A stretch of 64,000 bases of DNA from Micromonospora sp. DSM 45708. Lineage in GTDB: Bacteria; Actinomycetota; Actinomycetes; Mycobacteriales; Micromonosporaceae. The position numbers and the translations under genes are program-made. The stretch lies in NCBI RefSeq assembly GCF_039566955.1, contig NZ_CP154796.1, forward strand, positions 6,386,001 through 6,450,000, in the 5' to 3' direction. The notes below the pieces were generated by a model. The model was not told where the DNA came from. It did not search any database and saw only the letters and a program-made list of their open reading frames with translations. This document shows, in pieces, positions 1-7,603 of this stretch; position 1 is the first letter of the stretch, and every line of letters starts with the position of its first letter.

Positions 1-1
1 A

Positions 2-3000
2 CCGCTCGGGGTCGCGTCGCTGTACCTGTCCGCGCGGGTCTTCGAGCAGCCCCGGGTGACCGAACTGATCAGGAGCCTGCGCGGTGGTCCGGGCTTCCTC
101 ACCCGTACCGACCGACCCGGGCGGTTGCAGAGCCGCTGCACGGTCGGCGCGGGAACGGCCGAGGAACAACCGGTACGGGAGCGTCTGGTCGCCTATCTCC
201 TGGCCGCGGGACGCGCCATGGCCATCGAGGCCGCCGCGCTCCCGGAGGTCGTCGTCGAGCACATGGGGATCAGCGATCCGGTGTCGCCGGACGAGCTGCA
301 CGCCTCCATCGACTCGGTGGACTGGGAGTCGCGCGGACCGGTGCGGGTGCTGCGCACCACCTGCGCCCACCCGGCCATCGAGATCGCCCTGCGGGCGCAC
401 GTCGAGTTCTTCGACGCGCTCCTGGTCGAGATCCAGGACGCCGCCGCCGAGGACGCTCATCTCCATCCGCTCTCGGCCCTGCCGGCGCACGCCTCGGCGG
501 ACCAGGTGCGCCCGAGCGAGGGGCCGGACGGGCGGGCCTACCAGTCCGCCGGGGTGCGGTTCCACCTCGCCGAGGACCGGATCCAGGAACTGCTCATGGG
601 TGAGCAGCTCTACGGCGATCCGCTGCTGGCCATCCGGGAGCTGTACCAGAACGCGCTCGACGCGTGCCGGTACCGCTCCGCCCGGAACGAGTACCTGAAC
701 CGCACCGGCCGGACCACACCCGCGTGGGAGGGCAGGATCGACTTCGTCCAGGGCAGGGACGAGCGGGGACGCCCGTATCTGGAATGCGTCGACAACGGCG
801 TGGGCATGGGGGTCCGGGAGCTGACCGACGTCTTCTCACAGGCCGGGACCCGCTTCGTCGAGACGTCCGAGTTCGTGGAGGAGCAGTCGCGGTGGGCACG
901 GCTGGAGCCGCCGATCGACCTGTTCCCCAACAGTCGCTTCGGGGTCGGCGTGTTGAGCTACTTCATGCTCGCCGACGAGATCACCGTGGAGACCTGCCGA
1001 TTCGGCCAGGAGGGGCGGCCCGGTAGCCGTCTCTGGGTGTCGATCGCCGGGCCGGGCAACCTGTTCCGGATCCGGGAGACCGGGCCGGGACAGGACGCCG
1101 GCACGAGAGTCCGGCTCTATCTCCGGAAGGACACCGAGAAGCTCTCCAGCTCGGACTTCCTGCGTCGGCTCCTCTGGGTGGCGGAGTTCCGGACCACCGT
1201 GACGTACGACGGCGAGACCGCCGTGTGGGAACCTCGCCGCCTGTCGACCATCGCTCCGTTGGGGACCGACCCGTTGGGGGCGGGCGAGGAGTCCGGCCGG
1301 TCGCGCAAGGCTCCGGTCGTGGTCAGCTCGGAGCCTCATCCGGTGTGGTGGTGCGACCGTTCCGGCGCCGTCCTGGTGGACGGCATCTGGCTCCAGGAAG
1401 CGGACTTCAACGCGGTGGTCAACCTGTACGGCCGGCGGGCCCCACGGCTCTCGGTCAATCGGACCCAGATGCTCGACGACGAGTCGAAGGAGGTGACCGC
1501 TCTCCTCCAGGAGGCCGCCGAGGCCGCGGGCGCCCCGGGCAGCCCGCTGTTCGCCCATGAGTGGATCTCGGATCTCGCCACGCGTCAGCCCGTGGTGGCG
1601 GACTCGGTGTTCGAGCTGGCGCTCCGGGCGGGCCGGACCTCCTGGCCCACCGGCAGCCTGGCGGACGAACTGCTCACCGTCGGCTGCTATCCGCCCGACG
1701 CGACCCTGATGGCGCTGGCCGTCGACACGGTCGATCCGGGACGTGACTCGTCGGACCGGCCGTTCCGGGAGGTGGTGGACCTCAACCATCCGGTCGGGAC
1801 CTGGCGTCTGGTGGCGTGGATCGCCGCCGGTCTCCACGGCCCCGAGCTGGCGGTGACCGAGGGGCGCATCATCCGGGCACGGCCCAGCGACTCGATGCTC
1901 ACCCGGGTCGACGGTGCCGGTCGTTCCTGGATCGATCCGGCCCAGCCGGTGCCGATCGGTCACCTCATCCACACGGCCACGAACCGCGGCCCCTCCATTC
2001 AGATGGTTGTCGACCGGCTCGTCGAGCTCGGCTATCCGGCGCCTCGGCATGAACTGCCCGACCCGACGAGCCCCACCGACCGGCTGCTGCTGAGTCGCGA
2101 CCTCGACGGCAGGGGACCGTGGTTGCACCAGGCCGACGAGGTGCCGGTCCCTCAGCTCGTGACAGCGGCGGCGAGGGCGGGCATCGCCACGGAACTCGCC
2201 GCGGACCGGTTCCGCCGGCTCGGCTTCACCGTACGCGACGCGCCGCCGGGCGGCCTGGCACATGTCGATCTTCTCGTGGCGAGCGTGCAGTTGGACGGCC
2301 GGCGTCCGTGGTTCCGGCCCAGCCAGGCCGTCTCGGGTGGGCATGTCGTCGTCGCCGCGTTCGTGGCCGGCATCTCGGCCGAGGAGGTCGTCGACCGGCT
2401 ACGCCGGCTCGGCTACGTCGCGGCGGTCCCGCCTCGTGGTGACCTACCCGCCGAGGTGGACATCAAGCTGCTCTGGGGGCTCGACGAGCTGCCGGAGATC
2501 CTGAGCGAGTCGACGGCGACGCGCTCGGCTCTCGCTGTCGACCTTCGCAACCGCCGCTACAACACCTCCGGCAACGACGGCGTGCTGGACGCGTCGGAGC
2601 CGGTCTCCCCGCACACGCTCGTCGCGGCGGCCAGACGCAGCGGGCTGGGCCCGGACCAGGCCGCCGCACGGCTTCGGCAGCTGGGTTACCAGCTCCTCGG
2701 GCAGGATTTTCCGGACACCGTCGCCGAGAACGATCTCGTGCTCCTCAGCCGGGACCTGGACGGTCGGCAACCGTGGCTGGACCCGGGCACCACCGTCTCG
2801 CCCTCCCATCTGGTCGCCGCGGCGCGCGAACTGGAGCTGACCCCCACCCAGGTCGCGTCCCGGCTCGAGAAATACGGCTACGCCATCCCGGCGCTGTCGC
2901 TCCCGGACATCGTCACCTTCACGGATGTCGGGCTGCTCAGTCGGGACCTGGACGGCGACACGCCGTGGCTGGACGGAGTCAGGATCATCCCCCCGGGGCA

Positions 3001-3556
3001 CGTCCTGCTCGGCGCGAAACGCACCGGCCTCACCCACGCCCAGGTGCACGAACGGCTCCGGCGCTTCGGCCTCACCACGATGCCCGACCTACCGCCCGAC
3101 GACGTGACCTCCGCAGACCTGATCATTCTCAGCCTGCAACTGGACGGCGAGCACCCCTGGCTCGACGTGGAGCGGCCCACGCCGGTCGGCCACCTGGTCG
3201 CCGCGGCGCACCGGACCGGTCTCACCCCGGCCCGGGTGGCGGACCGGCTCCGGGAGTTCGGCCACCCGACGCCCGGACACTCCCTGCCCGACTACGTCAC
3301 GGCCGAGGACGTCACGCTCGTCAGCCGCTCGCTCGACGGCCGGGGCCCGTGGGTGGACCCGGCCGACGCGCTCTCCCTCGGACGCCTCGTGGTGGCCGCC
3401 CACGTCACCGGGCTCGGTCCGGCGCGGGTGTCGCGGCGACTCGAAGAACTCGGTTTCCAGGGCTTCGACGAGTGCCGCATCGCACCTTCGGTCGGTCTGC
3501 CCGAGGGCGCGGTCATCCGACTCGTCCCACCGGAGGCGCCGCCGCCCCGTGCCTGA
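2..3556 (+). CDS. Hsp90-like (GHKL) ATPase with eight C-terminal repeats, 5' truncated
   Basis: The frame is open from base 2, so the real start lies upstream of the window. Residues below are counted from the GTG at 56 (1166 codons). Residues ~160-370 form a GHKL/Hsp90-type ATP site: N-box ELYQNALDACRYR (~195), G1 DNGVGMG (~245), G2 SRFGVGVLSYFM (~293) and G3 GTRVRLYL (~349). All the ATP-contact motifs look intact. Residues ~600-1140 hold eight ~60-residue repeats that share LSRDLDGR-x-PWLD, HLVAAA, a GLTP turn and RLRxLGY. The fourth is distorted by an insertion. The helix pattern resembles winged-HTH units. From memory, comparative genomics links Hsp90-like ATPases with such wHTH repeats to bacterial conflict systems; applying that here is inference. 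No partner gene is visible because the upstream side is cut off. A hairpin terminator follows the stop. Confidence 0.8.
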   Translation, partial: PLGVASLYLSARVFEQPRVTELIRSLRGGPGFLTRTDRPGRLQSRCTVGAGTAEEQPVRERLVAYLLAAGRAMAIEAAALPEVVVEHMGISDPVSPDELHASIDSVDWESRGPVRVLRTTCAHPAIEIALRAHVEFFDALLVEIQDAAAEDAHLHPLSALPAHASADQVRPSEGPDGRAYQSAGVRFHLAEDRIQELLMGEQLYGDPLLAIRELYQNALDACRYRSARNEYLNRTGRTTPAWEGRIDFVQGRDERGRPYLECVDNGVGMGVRELTDVFSQAGTRFVETSEFVEEQSRWARLEPPIDLFPNSRFGVGVLSYFMLADEITVETCRFGQEGRPGSRLWVSIAGPGNLFRIRETGPGQDAGTRVRLYLRKDTEKLSSSDFLRRLLWVAEFRTTVTYDGETAVWEPRRLSTIAPLGTDPLGAGEESGRSRKAPVVVSSEPHPVWWCDRSGAVLVDGIWLQEADFNAVVNLYGRRAPRLSVNRTQMLDDESKEVTALLQEAAEAAGAPGSPLFAHEWISDLATRQPVVADSVFELALRAGRTSWPTGSLADELLTVGCYPPDATLMALAVDTVDPGRDSSDRPFREVVDLNHPVGTWRLVAWIAAGLHGPELAVTEGRIIRARPSDSMLTRVDGAGRSWIDPAQPVPIGHLIHTATNRGPSIQMVVDRLVELGYPAPRHELPDPTSPTDRLLLSRDLDGRGPWLHQADEVPVPQLVTAAARAGIATELAADRFRRLGFTVRDAPPGGLAHVDLLVASVQLDGRRPWFRPSQAVSGGHVVVAAFVAGISAEEVVDRLRRLGYVAAVPPRGDLPAEVDIKLLWGLDELPEILSESTATRSALAVDLRNRRYNTSGNDGVLDASEPVSPHTLVAAARRSGLGPDQAAARLRQLGYQLLGQDFPDTVAENDLVLLSRDLDGRQPWLDPGTTVSPSHLVAAARELELTPTQVASRLEKYGYAIPALSLPDIVTFTDVGLLSRDLDGDTPWLDGVRIIPPGHVLLGAKRTGLTHAQVHERLRRFGLTTMPDLPPDDVTSADLIILSLQLDGEHPWLDVERPTPVGHLVAAAHRTGLTPARVADRLREFGHPTPGHSLPDYVTAEDVTLVSRSLDGRGPWVDPADALSLGRLVVAAHVTGLGPARVSRRLEELGFQGFDECRIAPSVGLPEGAVIRLVPPEAPPPRA

Positions 3557-3618
3557 GGGGCTCCGGCGTGCCTCCTTCTGGAACGCTACGGTCCTTCGCG
3601 GTGGCCTCACGAGAGCCA

Positions 3619-3644
3619 CCCCGGCCCGGATAACCGGGCCGGGG
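3619..3644. terminator. Bidirectional hairpin between convergent genes
   Basis: Perfect 11-bp inverted repeat, CCCCGGCCCGG / CCGGGCCGGGG, with a 4-nt ATAA loop. It lies between the convergent stops of the Hsp90-like gene (+) and the anti-sigma-like gene (-). There is no clear U tract, as is common in high-GC actinobacteria. Confidence 0.6.
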
Positions 3645-3656
3645 CAGGCTGGTCGA

Positions 3657-4409
3657 CTACAGCCGGATCGTCGGGTCCAGCGCGACGCCGATCATCTCCT
3701 CGGCCGTCAGCAGGTGCCGGTCGGTGGCCGGGTGCGTCTGGACCTGCACCCAGGTCCCGTCCGTGCGCACGACGGTCACGAACCGTTCGACGATCCGGAC
3801 GGCGGGGCCCGGCACGGTGCGCCGGCCCTCGAAGTCCGCCACGACCACCCGCTCGCCGTCCGGGCCGGTGAAGGATCGGCACTTCAGCGAGCCAGGGGTG
3901 CAGCGCTGGGGACCGGCGGTCTGGCCGGGTCGGGGTCGACCCACGAAGACGCCCAGGTAGGAGCGGACGTCGCCGCGCGCCGCCACGCCGACCCCGAACC
4001 AGCCGGTCATGGACTCCCACTGGAACGGCTGCACCGACCACTGGGGCGTGTCGGTGAGCGGGCCGCCCCAGGTGGCCTGGTCGGTGACCGGACCGGCACC
4101 GCGTACCCACCGCAGGTCCGGCGCCTCCCGGTCGAGCGCGGCCAGCATCGCGGAGCGGAGGTGCTCCGCGGGGTCCACCGCCGTGGCGGACGCCGCCGAG
4201 TAGGCGGGGGCGGGCCCGGCGGCCGAGCCCGGTCCGACCAGTGTGCCGGCGCCGAGCGCCAGCGCCAGCACCGCGGTCGCCGCCGAGGCCGTGTACGCGG
4301 TGGTGCGCCGTCGGCGCCGTCGGCCCTCCCGGGTCACCAGGGCATCGACGTCCACGGCCGTCGGTGGTGCCGCGCCGATCGCCTCGTCGAAGATCTGCCG
4401 GTACGTCAT
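3657..4409 (-). CDS. Single-pass membrane partner of an ECF sigma factor (CU044_5270-like, putative anti-sigma)
   Basis: 250 residues. A short cytoplasmic N-terminus (MTYRQIFDEAI...) ends in the basic run REGRRRRRR. One membrane helix follows (~residues 35-58, TAYTASAATAVLALALGAG), then an extracytoplasmic domain of unknown fold. The layout matches the CU044_5270-type proteins found beside SigE-family ECF sigma genes. Its ATG overlaps the TGA of the upstream sigma gene (ATGA, 4406-4409), so the two are translationally coupled. I infer that it senses an envelope signal and restrains the sigma factor. No zinc anti-sigma motif (HxxxCxxC) is visible, so the mechanism is open. Confidence 0.65.
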   Translation of the reverse strand: MTYRQIFDEAIGAAPPTAVDVDALVTREGRRRRRRTTAYTASAATAVLALALGAGTLVGPGSAAGPAPAYSAASATAVDPAEHLRSAMLAALDREAPDLRWVRGAGPVTDQATWGGPLTDTPQWSVQPFQWESMTGWFGVGVAARGDVRSYLGVFVGRPRPGQTAGPQRCTPGSLKCRSFTGPDGERVVVADFEGRRTVPGPAVRIVERFVTVVRTDGTWVQVQTHPATDRHLLTAEEMIGVALDPTIRL

Positions 4410-4921
4410 CTCTGCCTCCCGCTCTCCACTGCCGAGTCCGGTGAGGCGAGCAGGCGGAGCGTCTCCAACGCCCGGGCGGCCTGACTCTTCACGGTCCCGC
4501 TGCTGATGCCGAGCACCTGGGCGGTCTCCTCGACCGAGAGGTCGCAGTAGAACCGGAGCACCACCACCGCGCGTCGCCGGGGGGCGAGCCGCCCGAGCAG
4601 GTCGAGCAGCACCTCCCGCTCACCGACGTCCGGCTCCCCGGCGGCCAGGTCCGCCCGGTCCGGCACGTCGTCGGTGCTGCGTTCGCGCCGCCACGGCCGT
4701 CGCCGCTCGTCCAGCCAGGCGTTGGTGAGCATCCCCCGGACGTACGCGTCGAGGTTGTCCGCGTCGCGGGCCCGCCGCCAGCTCCGGTAGAGCTTGCTCA
4801 ATGTGATCGACACCAGGTCGTCCGCCGTGTGCCAGTCCCGGCAGAGCAGGTACGCGGTACGGCGTAACGGCTCCAGCCGAGCGGACACGTAGTCGCGGAA
4901 CTCGTCGTCGCGCCCGGTCAC
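4406..4921 (-). CDS. SigE-family ECF RNA polymerase sigma factor
   Basis: 171 residues, GTG start. Region 2 is at the N-terminus (LRRTAYLLCRDWHTADDLVSITLSKLYRSW). Region 4 is C-terminal: LAPRRRAVVVLRFYCDLSVEETAQVLGIS, followed by GTVKSQAARALETLR. This is the usual size and layout of the actinobacterial SigE subfamily. It directs RNA polymerase to a small regulon that probably includes its own promoter. It is coupled by a 4-base ATGA overlap to the downstream membrane protein, its likely regulator. The target genes cannot be read from the sequence. Confidence 0.85.
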   Translation of the reverse strand: MTGRDDEFRDYVSARLEPLRRTAYLLCRDWHTADDLVSITLSKLYRSWRRARDADNLDAYVRGMLTNAWLDERRRPWRRERSTDDVPDRADLAAGEPDVGEREVLLDLLGRLAPRRRAVVVLRFYCDLSVEETAQVLGISSGTVKSQAARALETLRLLASPDSAVESGRQR

Positions 4922-5020
4922 GGAACAGCACCCGTCGCTCGCCTCATGCCCAGGGGACGGAAGCCGGGACCGATCAGGTTGCCCGCCTCACGGATACCGC
5001 GTCGATGCGCCCCGGTCGGC

Positions 5021-5269
5021 TCACGGAGCGGGGCGGCCGGTGAGCGCGCGCCAGAGCCCGTCGCCCGCCTCCTCCTCGGTGTCGAAGCGCTGCCGGACGT
5101 CGTACGTCCCGCGCTCGTAGGCGCCGATCTCCCAGCCGCCGGCGCGGGCCCGGCGGAGGAACCAGAAGTCGGGCGGGACCGGCACGTGTTCGTGCACGCC
5201 CTCCAGTGCGAACGCGTCCGGGGACAGCCCGGCCGCCAGCAACGCGGCGCGTACCTGGTGCCGGTTCAC
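5021..5269 (-). CDS. Small protein, candidate immunity factor for the TNT-domain toxin
   Basis: 82 residues, GTG start with a GGAGG upstream. It begins MNRHQVRAALLAAGLSPDAF, then has beta-rich segments (FWFLRRARAGGWEIGAYERG) and ends RFDTEEEAGDGLWRALTG. It has no signal peptide or membrane segment, so it should be cytoplasmic. It starts 43 bases after the TNT-domain gene on the same strand. The N-terminal 'R..L..AGL....F.LEG' layout followed by 'GGW....ERG......F.TE.EA' resembles small actinobacterial proteins I associate with polymorphic-toxin immunity. The immunity role rests mainly on position and size. Confidence 0.6.
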   Translation of the reverse strand: MNRHQVRAALLAAGLSPDAFALEGVHEHVPVPPDFWFLRRARAGGWEIGAYERGTYDVRQRFDTEEEAGDGLWRALTGRPAP

Positions 5270-5312
5270 GCCCGACCTCCCGTCTCGTCCAAGAGCTGGC
5301 CGGGGCCTGCGC

Positions 5313-6086
5313 TCACTCCCCGGCGGTCAGATCCTCTTCCGCCAGGAACCCGTTGTCGAGCAGCCACTGCACGGTCAGCGTGGCCCCGGCCTGCGGCAGG
5401 TACGCGGGGTTGAGCTGGAACTGGGTGCCCATGCCGGGCTGGGCGAACCACGACGCGATCGGGCCGGAGTCGACGGTGAACGGCTTGACCACGCAGTAGA
5501 CGTGGTAGTTGGCGAGCGGCGCGTTCGCCGGGGTGTTCAGGCTCTGCGGGGTCAGCGCGCGCGAGCTGAACGGCGTGCCGAGCGGGGCGAGGAACGCGCC
5601 GCCGGAGAAGCCGAAGCGGTCGAGCCGGTAGCCGGCCAGCAGCGTCTGCGCCTGCTTGATCGGCCGGCCGTCGGGGGCGATGACGAATCCGCTGGCCGGC
5701 GGGTAGACGTACGTCGCCGGGTTCCCGGTGGTGTACTGCGCCAGGAACTGACTCTCGGTCAGCGCCCCGAACCGCTGGTAGCCGGCGAGCAGCGGCCCGA
5801 CCGGCGAGGCGGTGGGCAGCTCGGCCGGGCCGAGCATCGGGTTGTTGTCGTAGAACTCGGTGGTCGGCGGCGCGATGGGCGGGGTGCCGGGGCGGCAGAG
5901 GTTCGGCGTGGGCGTGGGCGGAGGTTGCGGCCGGCCGGAGTCGGCCGCGTCGCCGGCCGGGGGAAGGGCGACCGTCCGGGCGGCCGGCGTGGTGGCGGCG
6001 GTCGCGCCGACCGGCTGGGCGGCACCGGGTACGAGGACGAATGCCGCGCCGGAGACGAGGGCGAGCAACCAACGGCGTTTTTTCAC
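5313..6086 (-). CDS. Secreted TNT-domain protein (predicted NAD+ glycohydrolase toxin)
   Basis: 257 residues, GTG start. SD GGAGG (minus strand, 6097-6093) lies 6 nt upstream. Signal peptide: MKKRRWLLALVSGAAFVLVPGAAQPVGA. A Pro-rich linker (~50-75) leads to the C-terminal TNT fold (~125-250), with YVYPPASGF, YRLDRFG, GAFLAPLGTPF, NYHVYCVVKPF, GPIASWFAQPGMGTQ and VQWLLDNGFL. TNT domains (named for the M. tuberculosis necrotizing toxin, CpnT) hydrolyse NAD+. R157, H195 and Q222 sit in the conserved blocks where catalytic residues are expected. Unlike CpnT there is no channel domain; a plain signal peptide is used. The likely immunity gene is directly downstream. A strong hairpin that can sequester the SD precedes the start. 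Confidence 0.85.
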   Translation of the reverse strand: MKKRRWLLALVSGAAFVLVPGAAQPVGATAATTPAARTVALPPAGDAADSGRPQPPPTPTPNLCRPGTPPIAPPTTEFYDNNPMLGPAELPTASPVGPLLAGYQRFGALTESQFLAQYTTGNPATYVYPPASGFVIAPDGRPIKQAQTLLAGYRLDRFGFSGGAFLAPLGTPFSSRALTPQSLNTPANAPLANYHVYCVVKPFTVDSGPIASWFAQPGMGTQFQLNPAYLPQAGATLTVQWLLDNGFLAEEDLTAGE

Positions 6087-6090
6087 CGAA

Positions 6091-6135
6091 AACCTCCATT
6101 TTTGGATGGATCAGTGCAATCCATCCTGGGAGGTT
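6091..6135 (-). promoter_or_regulatory. Two-tier hairpin masking the SD of the TNT toxin gene
   Basis: An inner perfect 8-bp stem, GGATGGAT (6104-6111) / ATCCATCC (6119-6126), has a 7-nt loop. An outer perfect 7-bp stem, AACCTCC (6091-6097) / GGAGGTT (6129-6135), encloses it. In the toxin mRNA the 3' outer arm contains the Shine-Dalgarno GGAGG, 6 nt before the GTG, so the folded form would block ribosome binding. It could instead be a protein-binding operator. Confidence 0.6.
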
Positions 6136-6219
6136 CTCGGCAGTAAGATGAGCTTTCGTCCGGTTCGCTACCTGATCGGGCTATCGCCCGCCTGCCGCGC
6201 TTCTCGGCCGGTCACCCCC

Positions 6220-6251
6220 GACGCCCACCCGGCGAGAACCGGGCGGGCGTC
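6220..6251 (-). terminator. Hairpin downstream of the thiolase gene
   Basis: 13-bp stem GACGCCCACCCGG / CCGGGCGGGCGTC with one G-T type mismatch and a 6-nt loop. It starts just after the thiolase stop and separates that gene from the toxin promoter. Confidence 0.5.
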
Positions 6252-6257
6252 GCCCGT

Positions 6258-7550
6258 TCAGCGCTCCAGGATCGCGGTCACGCCCTGCCCGCCGGCCGCG
6301 CAGACGGAGATCAGGCCGCGCCCGCTCCCCTTGCGGTCGAGCAGCTTGGCCAGCGTGGCGATGATCCGGCCGCCGGTGGCCGCGAACGGGTGACCGGCGG
6401 CCAGCGACGAGCCGGCGACGTTCATCCGGTCCCGGTCGATCGGGCCGAGCGGCGCGTCCAGGCCCAGCCGTTCCTTGCAGAACTCCGGCGACTCCCAGAC
6501 GGCCAGTGTGGCCAGCACCTGCGAGGCGAACGCCTCGTGGATCTCGTAGAAGTCGAAGTCCTGGAGCGTGAGCCCGGCCCGCGACAGCATCCGGGGCACC
6601 GCGTACGCGGGCGCCATCAGCAGCCCCTCGTCGCCGTGCACGAAGTCGACGGCGGCCGTCTCGGACCAGGAGAACCAGGCGAGCACCGGCAGGTTGTGCG
6701 CCCGCGCCCACTCCTCGGAGGCCAGCAGCACCGTCGACGCGCCGTCGGTGAGCGGCGAGGAGTTGCCGGCGGTCATGGTCGCCCGGTCGACGTCCGGGCC
6801 GGTGACACCGAAGATCGGCTTGAGCGAGCCGAGCTTCTCCAACGAGGTGTCCGGGCGGAGGTTCTGGTCGCGGGTCAGCCCCAGGTAGGGGGTCATCAGG
6901 TCGTCGAAGAACCCCTCCTCGTACGCGGTCGCGAGCCGCTGGTGCGAGCGGAGCGCCAGCTCGTCCTGGGCGGCCCGGTCGATGTTCCAGCGCAGCGCGG
7001 TCCGGGCGGCGTGCTCCCCCATGGACAGCCCGGTACGCGGCTCGGCGTTGCGCGGGATCTCCGGCTTGAACGGTTGGAGCGGGCGCAGCTTCGCGGCCAG
7101 CCTGAGCCGCTCGCCGAGGGTCCGGGCGGAGTTGAGCTGGATCAGCGTGCGGCGCAGGTCCTCGTTGACCGCCAGCGGCGCGTCCGAGGTGGTGTCCACG
7201 CCACCGGCGACGCCGACGTCGATCTGCCCGAGGGCGATCTTGTTGGCGACACCGATGGCGGCTTCCAGCCCGGTGCCGCAGGCCTGCTGGACGTCGTACG
7301 CCGGGGTGTGCGGGTCGAGCCGGGAGCCGAGCACGACCTCGCGGGTGAGGTTGAAGTCCCGGGAGTGCTTCAACACGGCGCCGGCCGCCACCTCGCCGAG
7401 CCGCTCGCCGGCCAGCCCGAACCGGGCGACCAGCCCGTCGAGCGCCGCGCCGAGCATGTCGGCGTTGGACGCGTGCGCGTAGCGCGAGTTGGACCGGGCG
7501 AAGGGGATGCGGTTGCCGCCGACCACCGCGACCCGCCGGACACTCTGCAC
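6258..7550 (-). CDS. Acetyl-CoA C-acyltransferase (thiolase, FadA/FadI-like)
   Basis: 430 residues, GTG start behind GAGGAGG. It catalyses the last beta-oxidation step, cleaving 3-ketoacyl-CoA with CoA. Nucleophile Cys91 lies in QQACGTGLEAA. His387 is in AGHPFAATGG and the second Cys (~417) in SVCAAGGQG, so the full catalytic set is present. EIHEAFASQ is the conserved thiolase NEAF-like block in its FadI form. It is divergent from the reductase-MaoC operon across a 53-bp promoter carrying the CCTAC-N6-GTAGG palindrome. This fits a beta-oxidation regulon with the genes at 14-18 kb. Confidence 0.92.
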   Translation of the reverse strand: MQSVRRVAVVGGNRIPFARSNSRYAHASNADMLGAALDGLVARFGLAGERLGEVAAGAVLKHSRDFNLTREVVLGSRLDPHTPAYDVQQACGTGLEAAIGVANKIALGQIDVGVAGGVDTTSDAPLAVNEDLRRTLIQLNSARTLGERLRLAAKLRPLQPFKPEIPRNAEPRTGLSMGEHAARTALRWNIDRAAQDELALRSHQRLATAYEEGFFDDLMTPYLGLTRDQNLRPDTSLEKLGSLKPIFGVTGPDVDRATMTAGNSSPLTDGASTVLLASEEWARAHNLPVLAWFSWSETAAVDFVHGDEGLLMAPAYAVPRMLSRAGLTLQDFDFYEIHEAFASQVLATLAVWESPEFCKERLGLDAPLGPIDRDRMNVAGSSLAAGHPFAATGGRIIATLAKLLDRKGSGRGLISVCAAGGQGVTAILER

Positions 7551-7579
7551 GATCGGCCTCCTCGAAGCTGTCGCCGAAC

Positions 7580-7595
7580 CCTACTCACCAGTAGG
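7580..7595. promoter_or_regulatory. TetR-type operator (CCTAC-N6-GTAGG) in the thiolase/reductase promoter
   Basis: 16-bp palindrome CCTACTCACCAGTAGG centred between the divergent thiolase and reductase genes. It overlaps the reductase -10 (TAGGCT, 7592-7597), from which the ATG at 7604 would be leaderless. The same half-sites in the same spacing recur at 14656-14671, in front of a TetR gene. Repression by that TetR is inferred. Confidence 0.6.
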
Positions 7596-7603
7596 CTACG
7601 CCT

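Noticed and set aside
836..2344. 502-codon open frame antisense to the Hsp90-like gene
   Set aside because: GC-rich genes give long antisense frames. Its composition is Arg/Gly/Pro/His-rich with no motif, and it lies wholly within a well-supported gene.
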